Positions 35,905 through 45,245 of a DNA stretch of 64,000 nucleotides are shown in pieces. The notes below the pieces were generated by a model, which did no database searches, was not told where the DNA came from, and worked only from the letters and a program-made list of their open reading frames with translations. Numbering within the stretch: the stretch's first letter is position 1; each line of letters starts with the position of its first letter. Both the position numbers and the translations under genes were made by a program. The stretch lies in assembly GCF_037861325.1 (NCBI RefSeq), contig NZ_JAFELW010000003.1; one strand, given 5' to 3'. This DNA is from Riemerella anatipestifer_F. GTDB lineage: Bacteria > Bacteroidota > Bacteroidia > Flavobacteriales > Weeksellaceae.

Positions 35905-35912
35905 CAAAGATA
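35905..35912 (-). promoter_or_regulatory. -7 promoter element of queD
   Basis: TATCTTTG on the minus strand, ending 4 bases before ATG 35900; implies a leaderless or nearly leaderless mRNA. Confidence 0.6.
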
Positions 35913-35948
35913 CTAAATAATCGGTGATGTGGTTTTATTAGTAATAAA

Positions 35949-35983
35949 AAAGCTCCAATCAGGGTTAGACCTTTTGGAGCTTT
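35949..35983 (-). terminator. Terminator after sprA
   Basis: Minus-strand stem AAAGCTCCAA (35974-35983) with TTGGAGCTTT (35949-35958), followed by TTTATT. Confidence 0.8.
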
Positions 35984-36009
35984 AGTAAGTGATTGTATGA
36001 CGAAAAGTA

Positions 36010-39000
36010 TTACATTCCGTTTCCTCCAAAGGTAAATGTGGCGGATAATCCTGCTCTAACAGTAGATAATGGGAATGCCGTGGAGATTTTGTACTTCGTC
36101 ATCAGTTGGTCGTAGAAGAAACGAATATTAAAGTTTTGTGACATATTGTAATCCGCAGATACTTTTATGCCTAGTAAACGCTGTCCTCCCGTTACTTGAG
36201 CATCATCTTTTAAAATATTGATGATAGATGTCTTGTTGTCCCTCAACGAGAAATCGGCACGAACATTAAGGTCACTCTTAATATCTTTTGATTTACCTTT
36301 ATATCTTAGTTTTAGTTTTAAATCTTTTAAAATATATCCAAAACCAAGCACATACTCAGAGCCAGAATCTTCGGTTAAGGTTTGGTTTACTAAGCCTAGT
36401 AAAAACATTCTATTTCTGTTGTAGTGAGCTCTAAACTGCATGTGGTTTCTCATAGTAACATCAGCACCTACAAAAGGAGCAAACTCTTCTACAAACATAG
36501 CTTGAGAAAATACATAAGGATTCAGTCTATTGCCTCTTACATCTAGAGCATTAGGATTGTTATAATAATCTATATTAGACTGTATTCCTGTAGCTGTATA
36601 GGTAGAAGTGTAGGCATGTTGTATATCAAACTTCTCAAACTGGCTGTTGATAAATGGAATATTTCTAAGCCCAGAGTAAGTAAGTCGCCAGTTAGGTAAC
36701 GGGAAGTTAGGGCGAGTAGGATTTTTCATAGAAACTGATTTCCCTGATAATGCAGAGCGGAATGCAGGAACCAAAACATAAGTGTTGGCAATACTATAGC
36801 CCTCCACGAAACCATCAGTCGTCAAGTTACCACTATTAAGTCTAGAAAACTCTCTAGCTCTAGCTTTAATATCGTTAAAGATGTCTGTGCTATTTTTTAG
36901 AGTAGTACCTATTAGGAACTCTGTGTTAGAGTAGCTTATCATCTCGTTAGCAAAAGAGAACTGTATGCCATTGGCACGATTGCCATCTAAGTCTATATTA
37001 AATCCGCCGTGAGTGAGCATTTTATTATAAGTTTGAAGGAAGTTAACATCTACCCTCAAATTCTTTATAGGCTCTATAACGATATTAGCCGTAACATTTC
37101 TATTGCTCATTTGGGTATAAGGGTCGTTAAGATACTCTGACTGAGTAACCCAGTTATTTTCTACGGCGAGTCTTCTAATGTCAGCCTGAGAGCCTAGTAG
37201 GAAACCACTGGTAGGACCTCCAAATCCTCTTCGTCCTATACCAAAAAAGTTTGGTTCTGAAAGTATCCCAGGAAGTACGGTTCCGTTATTTTCATTAAAA
37301 TTAAGGTTAGCTTGCTTAATGGAAGTTAAAGCCGACATTACTTTCTGAGTTAAAGATAATTGATTTTTAAATCTATAAGACTTAAACTTAAATCTCTTAC
37401 GGCTATTTTCATTAGCAAAAGCCTTTTCATAAACTTGATTAAGCGAGTCTATTTCTCTATTTCTTCCTTGTCGGATAGAGTCTAACTTTTTAAAATATTT
37501 AAACTTTCCTAACAACAAAGGAATGTCCACCGAAGCGGTAGCCACTTTATTATTGGTGTTTTGAGCTACATTTCCTAGATTTCCATTAGCACTATTAAGA
37601 AGTACGGTAGATCTTGCATTCCAATTGTATTGTAACCCATAACCTAATTCTGCATTGATGAAATCTAGGTAAGGGAAGTGTTCAAAAGGTAGACGGTAAT
37701 TAAACTGTATTCTATGGTTATAGAGTACAGGTCTTCCTACTTTAAACGGATTTTGGAAGATAGATCTAGTGTCCATAGTATTCACTGCCCAGTCATCGTT
37801 AAGAGTTCTAGTGGCAGAGAATATTTCGGCTTTGAAAGACTTAGTGAAATTAAATCCTAAGTTATACTGCCAACCAAAGAAGAAATTTCTGTTTTTAAGA
37901 ACATTAAAGTTTTGGGAGCCATTGCCATTGAGTAGGGCTTCAATATTTCTAAACTCTAGTTCGCTATAATTTCTATCTAGCTCTGTTCTGAAAGAAAAAC
38001 GAGTTGGTATGGGGTTGATATTGAACTCTTTAATCCATTTTACATAAGGGACTATCTTGGCAGTATCACTTATAACTTTGTTGAACGGTTTTATTACCCA
38101 AGGTTTAAAGTTATAGTTGTAGTCTATATAAGCCTTGAGGTTTTGTCGGTAGTTTTTCTTGGTGTAGATATCTCTGTAATAGTCGTCGTGATAAACAGCG
38201 GTAAGAGCTAAGTTCTCTACATCGTAGAACTTAGGTTTCTTCTCGGAGTTTACTCTTTCTTTTCTCATATTTACCACACCAAAACTTCTTTGCTGAGTGT
38301 AAGTTCTCACCACTTGTTTAAGTTGGTCTTTTTTAGGGTCTTCATTAAAGAGGACATCATCATTAAGTGGGTTGTACTTAGGGTCCTCAATAGTTTGGGT
38401 GTAAGAGTAATTAACAGGGATTTTCATTCCTGCTTTTTCAGGAAGGAATTTATCCACATTTACTGTCGTGTTGATGGAGAATGCGGTGTTTTGTGTTTGC
38501 TGTCTTTGAGTAGGTTTTTGGTCTATAGAACCAAACCCTATGGTAGAGATAGCAGCGTTGGCATTTACATTAGCAAAATCGCCTAGGTTAAAGTTGAGGT
38601 TAGCGTTGGCTGCATAGCCTCCTTTGTTTTCTATTCCAGAAAGACGAATCTCGTTCACCCAAAGTACTAAATCTTTAGAATCAGAACCTGTATTTCTTAC
38701 CCCAATCACGATGGTAGAAATGTTACCCAAACTAGGGCGTCCTTTGGTAAATATAGCTCTGTGGCTATCACCATACTCTTGGTCTTTATACCTTTGGTCT
38801 AGGCTTATCCCTGCGGTTTCTCTTCTTAGTTTAGCATTGATGAATTCTTTTAGATTAAAGTTAATAGTATTCTCAGTTGGCCAAATATCTAGTGGAGAAG
38901 TAGCATTTTTAGCGGTATATTTTAGTGAAGACTCGTATTCGTAGTAGTTGTCTATGGCATCACTTCCTAGACGGATGAAGAACTTGGCGTTCGGGTCTAG

Positions 39001-42000
39001 TTTGTTAGATGTAACATCTTTAAGGTCTTCGGCGTGTACAAAAAGTTCTAGCTTTTCGTAACGACGCATATCCAATGCCACATTTTTAAACACGCCTCTA
39101 GAAGCGTGGGAAGTTTTGGAAAGGTTGGTTGCCTTTAAGTAAAGAGAAGCTTCATTTTGTCTTTGAGCTCCTGTAGTTCCACTTAACACTTGTCTGTCTA
39201 TACCAGGTGGGATAACATAAGGAGGAGTGCCTTTAGAGTTTTCTTCTAAATTAACACTTCCTACATCAAAGTTAGAGTTATCTATGTTGTAATTACCTTC
39301 CTCAGATTCGTTGATAACTGCAATGTTTTTAGTGAATTTTCTCCAGTCTGATCTTACTAAATCAAAAGTACCAAATCTTAGTGTTGAGGTTTCGTCAAAC
39401 CCTTTAAGAATCATTCTCGCAAACCTTACATTATTTAGGATAGCATCACTAGCTTCCCCAGCATCAGCATCAAACTGTTTCACAGGAATACGGAATAAAA
39501 ACCATTTACTTCTACTAGTTTGTCCATTTTGGAACTTGGCTTCGGTTTCTTTTTCATCTACGATAAAGTTTTTTCCTAAAACTAAATTGGCTTTATCTAA
39601 ATTGATGGTGTATTGGTTATAACTTTCACTTTGGTCTAAGTTAAAATCTCCGTTGATGTCTTCAGTGTTAGGTGTTTGAGACGATACCTCCATTGAGTTA
39701 GCTTTGGAGTTTCCGTCTGGGTTTCTAAAATATCTGTAACGCTCTACTACCGAAGAAGCTAAAGCACCTTGGAATTGTGTAGAAAGGTAAAACACGAAGT
39801 CGTCTGCTGCAGGGTCGGTAAGATTAGTCACAGGATTGACGAAAGTTGTGCCAAATTTAGTGGCTTCCTGAACATTGTCTAAACCATCATAACCCACGTC
39901 TTGTGCAGTTCTATTAGCACCTTCAGAAGAGAAGGCATATAGAACAGGCTGTTGGTCTGGCTGAGTTCCCCAATTACTTTCGGAAGTCCTTGCAGGAGCT
40001 TCTGGAGTAGGCAATCCGTTTTCGTACTGTAGTTTACCATCTTTCAGTATATCTTCTGATATATTTCCTAGATGAAGTAGTAATTTAGGGTTAGTACCTA
40101 GCATTTTTCCATCAGCGTAAGGGTCCATTAGCCAAAATTCAACATATTCAATATTGGCATTGGTAAAGTTAGATACAGAGATAGGTCTCATCATACCAGC
40201 CCATCTTTCCACAGTAGACTCGTTGGCAGGGTTTAGGTTGTATGGACCTCTTTCGGTAGGGTAGTAGGTAACGTCTAAGGTATTGGTATAGGTTTGGTCA
40301 CCAGCAACAAAATCTCTACTGTTGTAAAGTTCATTCATTCTCACACGGCGTGAGGCGTGGTTAGACAACGCATCAGCAGTGATGCCATTAGGAGCTTTTC
40401 CGCCAACACCATAGAATCTAGGGTCTATATAATACCAAGATAATAGCCCTCTACCGTATCCATTTTTAACATCATTGTCTAATGCCGAGTTTCTAAAAAT
40501 AATATCATTAGGGTTTTTCTCTGGTTTAGATGCTAAAGCCCAAAGAGCAGGTTCTTTCAGTGATATTTTTGAAGTGGTTTGGTCAAAATCATCTACATAG
40601 GCTTGGTCGTTAATGTCCTTATTTTGTCCTGGTATAAGATAGGCAGCTTCTGCCTTAAAATTAAGATGAGATGGTGCTTCGGTATTGATGAGCGGAATCT
40701 TATCGGTAAGCCTTGTGAGGAAAGGTAACTCGTTATTATACATAAGATTCATGCCCAGCATTGTGTTATTAACTGCTTCTTGCCCCATCTGAACTTTTTG
40801 GGTGAGTGGTCTTTCGGCATAATTCATTGCAGTAGCCCCAATGATAAATTTATCACTGATTTTTCTTTCCAAATTTAATCCCCAAAATCTTCGTCTTTGG
40901 GTATTAAAGGTCATTTGGTTTTCTAAAGAGATATTAATGGCTTGTCCAGATTGTTTAAGAGCTTCGTTGATGATAGTTACTTGCCCTAGCATATAATCTA
41001 CGGTATAGTCCACTCCTTCTGTAAGTTGAGCTCCGTTGGCAGTTACTCGCACGGAGCCTTTAGGTACATTTATCGCACCTAGAGAAATGCCTTGTCCTTG
41101 TCCACCTTGGTAGCGTCCTTCTATGGTATATCTTTGTGCTAGAGGGTTTTGTGTAGCTACTTGCTTTTGTTGTTGGTATAATTCTGAGAATACAAATTGA
41201 GGGTCGTTACTACCTAAGGTACTTGCCATAAAATTACCAAAAGGCTGAGCTTTGGTAAAGATAAGTTTTCCATTGGCTGGGTCTATGGTAATCCCATTAA
41301 CAAAGTCAAATAAACCGTCTCCTAAAGTACTTCCGTTAGATTGTAAATCATTATTGAGATTAAGTCTATCCCAGTTTAGGAGTTTTAAAAGGTTGGTGTC
41401 TTGTACAGGTGTATTAGGTAGATAGTTAACTTTACCATTTTTAGGGTCTCTATAATACACATTAAGGAAGAACTTATCTGAAGTTACTCCATTAGCATTA
41501 AGGCTATAGATGTTTTTCATCATCAAGTTCCACATAGGAGAAGTGGTTTTTACTAAAACATTTGGTTTTAGTAATTTGGTTACAAGAACCGAACTTTCCT
41601 CTGAAAATTCTCCCACTTTGTAAACTTGGTTAGAACCATTAACGGTGTAAGAGTAAGATACTGCTAAGAGTTGATTGTCGGTAAGTCTTTGGTTTAAGGA
41701 TATATACCCTAGCTGTGGGTGAAATGTGAACTCGTTTTGATTAAGTCTTCTTGCTCTTCGGTTAAAGATAAATTGCTCTCCATCGGTATAAGTTTCAGGG
41801 GTACCTGAAGCGTTGGGAAATGATTGCTGATTGATGGTAGAATAAGCCGTATTAGCATCTCTGATACCAGCTAAAGCACTAATGCTTTGGTAGAGATTGT
41901 TTTGTGTGTTATTTGGATATTGTGCAGAACCTTCCCCTAAATCTCTTACAGCTACTATACTTTTTTGATTTTGTAGGTTACTCGCTGTTTGGTCAAGAAC

Positions 42001-43038
42001 CCAAACTTCTATACGCGTAATATTGATTTTGGAATTGATTTGAGGATAATTCGCTAGGGCATTGTCGTAGTTTTGGAAGAAATATTGCCCTAAATAATAA
42101 TGCTGATTGTCTTCGTAGTCTATGGCATTTATTTTAAAGGTATTTAGTACACCTCCACCTTGTGCCACTACAGTTCTTGCTTCACCTTGTTGTTGAGAAA
42201 GAACCAATGTACCATAAGTTTTACCCAACTGAAATTCAGTTTTTAAACCAAATAACGATTGTGAGCCTCGCATAAGACTGGTAGATAGAGGCATATTAAC
42301 ATTACCAAACTCAACTTTTTTGACGATTTTGTCCTCACTACCATTGTTTGAATTTCCTAAGCCTTTTGATTGTAGATCTCTCCAAGTACCTTTTGCTTGC
42401 CAAACCAAGTTAAGTCTATTTTCAAAGGCAAATCCACTTTGTGTATCATAATTAGCTTTTAGTTGTAGATTCTCTCCAACTTTACCAAGTATTCCTAATT
42501 GTATTCTCTGTTGAACATTAAAAGCAAAGTTTCTTCTGTTTTGTGGTAAAATGATGGGGTTATCGATTTTTTGATAAAGACCACCTAAATCAAAAGAGGC
42601 AAATCCCTGTGGGATAAGTTCTATTTTATTGCCTCCAAAAATAGTTTCAAATAATTTGTTTTTTATGTTCAAGCTCGGTAGCAGCCCTTTTTTTTCGACA
42701 TCTTTTAAATCCTTTCTATTATTTACTAGATCATATTGCCGAGATTTTTCTTGGTAATAGTTTTGTAGCCCGATAGATTTCACATAAGCTCCATACTCCG
42801 AAGGAGTCATTACGATAGGTGTGCCTGTAACTACATTTCCTATCTTAGGATAAAGGAAATAAACGCCTTCTTTTACATCGTAAAAAGCCTCATATCGAAC
42901 CGGATTTGGAAGGCTAAGTTGAGGCTGAGAATTTGGAGTGTCTTTTTCTGTTTGGGAGTAGGTAAGGTTACTAAAGAACACAAACCCTAAAACCCATAGT
43001 AATTTATGTAGGGTGTAATTATGATGATGTGGTTTCAC
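36010..43038 (-). CDS. sprA: SprA, T9SS outer-membrane translocon protein
   Basis: 2342 residues, the expected giant size. Forms the outer-membrane channel of the type IX secretion system and is needed for gliding in flavobacteria. An N-terminal signal region (ends NLTYSQ), then an all-beta sequence with many alternating aromatic strands and recurring GAINVPKGSVRV, GVDYTVDYMLGQVTI and WVNEIRLSGIEN blocks, ending GLSATFTFGGNGM at the barrel terminus. It starts 5 bases after ruvA stops, the same gene order I know from Flavobacterium. Its likely cargo in this window is the 1348-residue protein at 13.8-17.9 kb. Confidence 0.95.
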   Translation of the reverse strand: MKPHHHNYTLHKLLWVLGFVFFSNLTYSQTEKDTPNSQPQLSLPNPVRYEAFYDVKEGVYFLYPKIGNVVTGTPIVMTPSEYGAYVKSIGLQNYYQEKSRQYDLVNNRKDLKDVEKKGLLPSLNIKNKLFETIFGGNKIELIPQGFASFDLGGLYQKIDNPIILPQNRRNFAFNVQQRIQLGILGKVGENLQLKANYDTQSGFAFENRLNLVWQAKGTWRDLQSKGLGNSNNGSEDKIVKKVEFGNVNMPLSTSLMRGSQSLFGLKTEFQLGKTYGTLVLSQQQGEARTVVAQGGGVLNTFKINAIDYEDNQHYYLGQYFFQNYDNALANYPQINSKINITRIEVWVLDQTASNLQNQKSIVAVRDLGEGSAQYPNNTQNNLYQSISALAGIRDANTAYSTINQQSFPNASGTPETYTDGEQFIFNRRARRLNQNEFTFHPQLGYISLNQRLTDNQLLAVSYSYTVNGSNQVYKVGEFSEESSVLVTKLLKPNVLVKTTSPMWNLMMKNIYSLNANGVTSDKFFLNVYYRDPKNGKVNYLPNTPVQDTNLLKLLNWDRLNLNNDLQSNGSTLGDGLFDFVNGITIDPANGKLIFTKAQPFGNFMASTLGSNDPQFVFSELYQQQKQVATQNPLAQRYTIEGRYQGGQGQGISLGAINVPKGSVRVTANGAQLTEGVDYTVDYMLGQVTIINEALKQSGQAINISLENQMTFNTQRRRFWGLNLERKISDKFIIGATAMNYAERPLTQKVQMGQEAVNNTMLGMNLMYNNELPFLTRLTDKIPLINTEAPSHLNFKAEAAYLIPGQNKDINDQAYVDDFDQTTSKISLKEPALWALASKPEKNPNDIIFRNSALDNDVKNGYGRGLLSWYYIDPRFYGVGGKAPNGITADALSNHASRRVRMNELYNSRDFVAGDQTYTNTLDVTYYPTERGPYNLNPANESTVERWAGMMRPISVSNFTNANIEYVEFWLMDPYADGKMLGTNPKLLLHLGNISEDILKDGKLQYENGLPTPEAPARTSESNWGTQPDQQPVLYAFSSEGANRTAQDVGYDGLDNVQEATKFGTTFVNPVTNLTDPAADDFVFYLSTQFQGALASSVVERYRYFRNPDGNSKANSMEVSSQTPNTEDINGDFNLDQSESYNQYTINLDKANLVLGKNFIVDEKETEAKFQNGQTSRSKWFLFRIPVKQFDADAGEASDAILNNVRFARMILKGFDETSTLRFGTFDLVRSDWRKFTKNIAVINESEEGNYNIDNSNFDVGSVNLEENSKGTPPYVIPPGIDRQVLSGTTGAQRQNEASLYLKATNLSKTSHASRGVFKNVALDMRRYEKLELFVHAEDLKDVTSNKLDPNAKFFIRLGSDAIDNYYEYESSLKYTAKNATSPLDIWPTENTINFNLKEFINAKLRRETAGISLDQRYKDQEYGDSHRAIFTKGRPSLGNISTIVIGVRNTGSDSKDLVLWVNEIRLSGIENKGGYAANANLNFNLGDFANVNANAAISTIGFGSIDQKPTQRQQTQNTAFSINTTVNVDKFLPEKAGMKIPVNYSYTQTIEDPKYNPLNDDVLFNEDPKKDQLKQVVRTYTQQRSFGVVNMRKERVNSEKKPKFYDVENLALTAVYHDDYYRDIYTKKNYRQNLKAYIDYNYNFKPWVIKPFNKVISDTAKIVPYVKWIKEFNINPIPTRFSFRTELDRNYSELEFRNIEALLNGNGSQNFNVLKNRNFFFGWQYNLGFNFTKSFKAEIFSATRTLNDDWAVNTMDTRSIFQNPFKVGRPVLYNHRIQFNYRLPFEHFPYLDFINAELGYGLQYNWNARSTVLLNSANGNLGNVAQNTNNKVATASVDIPLLLGKFKYFKKLDSIRQGRNREIDSLNQVYEKAFANENSRKRFKFKSYRFKNQLSLTQKVMSALTSIKQANLNFNENNGTVLPGILSEPNFFGIGRRGFGGPTSGFLLGSQADIRRLAVENNWVTQSEYLNDPYTQMSNRNVTANIVIEPIKNLRVDVNFLQTYNKMLTHGGFNIDLDGNRANGIQFSFANEMISYSNTEFLIGTTLKNSTDIFNDIKARAREFSRLNSGNLTTDGFVEGYSIANTYVLVPAFRSALSGKSVSMKNPTRPNFPLPNWRLTYSGLRNIPFINSQFEKFDIQHAYTSTYTATGIQSNIDYYNNPNALDVRGNRLNPYVFSQAMFVEEFAPFVGADVTMRNHMQFRAHYNRNRMFLLGLVNQTLTEDSGSEYVLGFGYILKDLKLKLRYKGKSKDIKSDLNVRADFSLRDNKTSIINILKDDAQVTGGQRLLGIKVSADYNMSQNFNIRFFYDQLMTKYKISTAFPLSTVRAGLSATFTFGGNGM

Positions 43039-43043
43039 TTATT

Positions 43044-43628
43044 TTAAATATTTTTCAAAATTTGTTTTACTAAATCTTCCGTTTGAATTTCTGGATTTTG
43101 TTTCAAAATTTTGTCTGCTAATTTTTCTGACATTTTTTTAGGGATTCCTAAAACTTCTAATGCAGATAACGATTCTTCTTTCACTTTATTATCAATAACG
43201 GTAGAAATATCAGATTCATCTGCTCCAAAATGTATTACTTTATCTTTTAAATCAATGATAATTCGTTGTGCAGTTTTAGTGCCTATACCCTTTACTTTTT
43301 GTAATACAGCACTATTGCTAGAGAGTATGGCTTGTGCTATTTCCCTTAATTCTAGTGAGGAAAGCATAATCATAGCAGAGGCTGGCCCTACACCATTTAC
43401 AGAAATAAGTAGGTTAAACATTTCTTTCTCTTTGAGCTCCGAAAAACCGTATAATAAGTGAGCGTCTTCTCGAATGATTTGCTGTGTGTAGATTAAAGAT
43501 TCTTTCCCAGTGGAGAAATGCTTAGAAGTGTTTACACTAACGTTTACAAAGTAGCCTATGCCGCCAGTTTCTATAACTAAATGGGTTGGGCTAAGCTCTT
43601 GAACGATACCTCGTAGAGAGTAAATCAT
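43044..43628 (-). CDS. ruvA: Holliday junction DNA helicase subunit RuvA
   Basis: Binds the four-way junction and loads RuvB. 194 residues. N-terminal OB fold (MIYSLRGIVQEL), two helix-hairpin-helix motifs (LLISVNGVGPASAMIML and LQKVKGIGTKTAQRIIIDL), and a C-terminal RuvB-binding helical domain. Immediately upstream of sprA. No ruvB or ruvC adjacent; ruvC is at 49 kb. Confidence 0.95.
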   Translation of the reverse strand: MIYSLRGIVQELSPTHLVIETGGIGYFVNVSVNTSKHFSTGKESLIYTQQIIREDAHLLYGFSELKEKEMFNLLISVNGVGPASAMIMLSSLELREIAQAILSSNSAVLQKVKGIGTKTAQRIIIDLKDKVIHFGADESDISTVIDNKVKEESLSALEVLGIPKKMSEKLADKILKQNPEIQTEDLVKQILKNI

Positions 43629-43726
43629 ATACTGCTAATTTTGAGGTTGCTAAATTAAAGTTTTTTTAGGACTAAACCTTTCTTTTGCGATTAAAAGAAT
43701 GATGTTTTTTAATTTTAATATAAAAT

Positions 43727-43760
43727 AATAAGAGAGCCTTTCTAAAAAAGCTCTCTTATT
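43727..43760 (-). terminator. Terminator after susD
   Basis: 11-bp stem between 43727-43737 and 43750-43760 (minus-strand AATAAGAGAGC/GCTCTCTTATT), followed by ATTTTA. Confidence 0.75.
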
Positions 43761-43794
43761 GCGGGGTTAATATGAAGTGAAAATGAAAAACTTA

Positions 43795-45231
43795 TTATCT
43801 ATCTTTGTTTATATCAGCAGGCACAAACGGGTTAGAGTCTATCTCTTGCTGAGGATATTGGTAAATGATTTTAGTGTCATTTGCTTTAAGAGACAGTGGT
43901 ACTATATGCCAAGAAGATCTTTTTAAAGCTAGAGACAATCTTCTAGCATCGTAGAGTTCTACACCTATTTCACCATAAAGTTCTTTTCTTCTTTCTGTAA
44001 GAATTTCTTCAAAAAGTTCTTTTCCTGTATTAGCGGATTTTACCGCTTTAGGGTCTCTATTTTGTTGTAATTGGAATAATAAATCCTTAGCTTGGCTTTC
44101 TTGTCCTAGTCTATATCTTGCTTCAGCTTCTATTAAAATCATTTCCGCAGTTCTGATGTAAGGGCATGCCGAAGCATCTTTATTAAAGGCAAACTTATAA
44201 GTGCTATACTTGGTGTGATTGTTTACAGAAGGGTTTACATCAAATAGTTTCCTTACATCTGTGTCAGAGAATAAATCATATAGAGATTTACTAACATAGG
44301 TGTTACTGTAACCATCATTCACGATAGATAAATCTGTAAAAGAATGTGGTGCTTGAGACCATGTGATAGACTGCCCCGCCTGTTGCCCATAACCTAGTAT
44401 CCATTCTTGTGAGTCTAATTTTTTGAAACCTTCGGCGTATTCTGCAGCGTTCAGTGCGGAGCTTACAGTTCCTCCATAAGCTAATTTTGCATATTCTGCG
44501 GCTTTTTGCCAGTTCTCTTTTACTTGATACACTCTAGCGGCGATAGCATAAGCAACCTGTTTGTTTACAAAAGCTTTGGATATTCTACTATATGAAAGAT
44601 CTGGTAAAGCTGTTTCTAAATCGTTAGTAATGAAATTATAAACTTCTCCAGTAGTACTTAGAGGTTGAGCTTTTGTACTATAGCTGCTATAGATAGGAAC
44701 CGCAGGGAGGTCTTTCGCATACTTGTATCCCAACTGAAAGTCTTGCACAACTTCAAAATAAGATAATGCGCGGAGTACTTTTGCTCTAGCAATAAGAGAT
44801 TTTTTCTGAGCATCAGCTATGTTAGAACTTTTATTAACACCGTCTATAAACTCATTGCACTGGCGAATGATTTTGTAAAAATATTCCCATGTGAATTTGG
44901 CTCTACGGTAAATACTTATTCTATTGGTATTGGAATAGTCCCCCGCAAACCAGTTGCTGAGAACGATGAAATCCTCTCCTCTAACTGTTCTTGCGAAATA
45001 AACACTTCCTAAATTTGTAGCATCTACGGTTGTACTGATATAGGTTTCGTTATCTCCTCTTAGAAGGCTTGTGATTCCTGTAAGGTTAGCTTCTGCGTTT
45101 TCTATACTTGCAAAAACTAGGCTTGGGCTAATTTCGTTTGTGGGTTGAGGTTCGTCCAAATATCTCTGGCAAGAGACGCTTCCTAGTAGTAGAGAAGCTA
45201 GAGCTAAAGTTTTTAATTTATTTAGTTTCAT
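43795..45231 (-). CDS. RagB/SusD family nutrient-binding lipoprotein
   Basis: 478 residues. Lipoprotein signal LLLGSVSCQRYLDE, lipidated Cys near 22. SusD helical TPR-like core with CNEFIDGV, RALSYFEVVQDFQLGY and the C-terminal ERRKELYGEIGVELYDARR region. Acts as the surface lid of the SusC transporter encoded 14 bases upstream. Ligand unknown; no glycosidase genes nearby, so it may not be a glycan system. Confidence 0.93.
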   Translation of the reverse strand: MKLNKLKTLALASLLLGSVSCQRYLDEPQPTNEISPSLVFASIENAEANLTGITSLLRGDNETYISTTVDATNLGSVYFARTVRGEDFIVLSNWFAGDYSNTNRISIYRRAKFTWEYFYKIIRQCNEFIDGVNKSSNIADAQKKSLIARAKVLRALSYFEVVQDFQLGYKYAKDLPAVPIYSSYSTKAQPLSTTGEVYNFITNDLETALPDLSYSRISKAFVNKQVAYAIAARVYQVKENWQKAAEYAKLAYGGTVSSALNAAEYAEGFKKLDSQEWILGYGQQAGQSITWSQAPHSFTDLSIVNDGYSNTYVSKSLYDLFSDTDVRKLFDVNPSVNNHTKYSTYKFAFNKDASACPYIRTAEMILIEAEARYRLGQESQAKDLLFQLQQNRDPKAVKSANTGKELFEEILTERRKELYGEIGVELYDARRLSLALKRSSWHIVPLSLKANDTKIIYQYPQQEIDSNPFVPADINKDR

Positions 45232-45245
45232 TTGTTTTAAAATTT

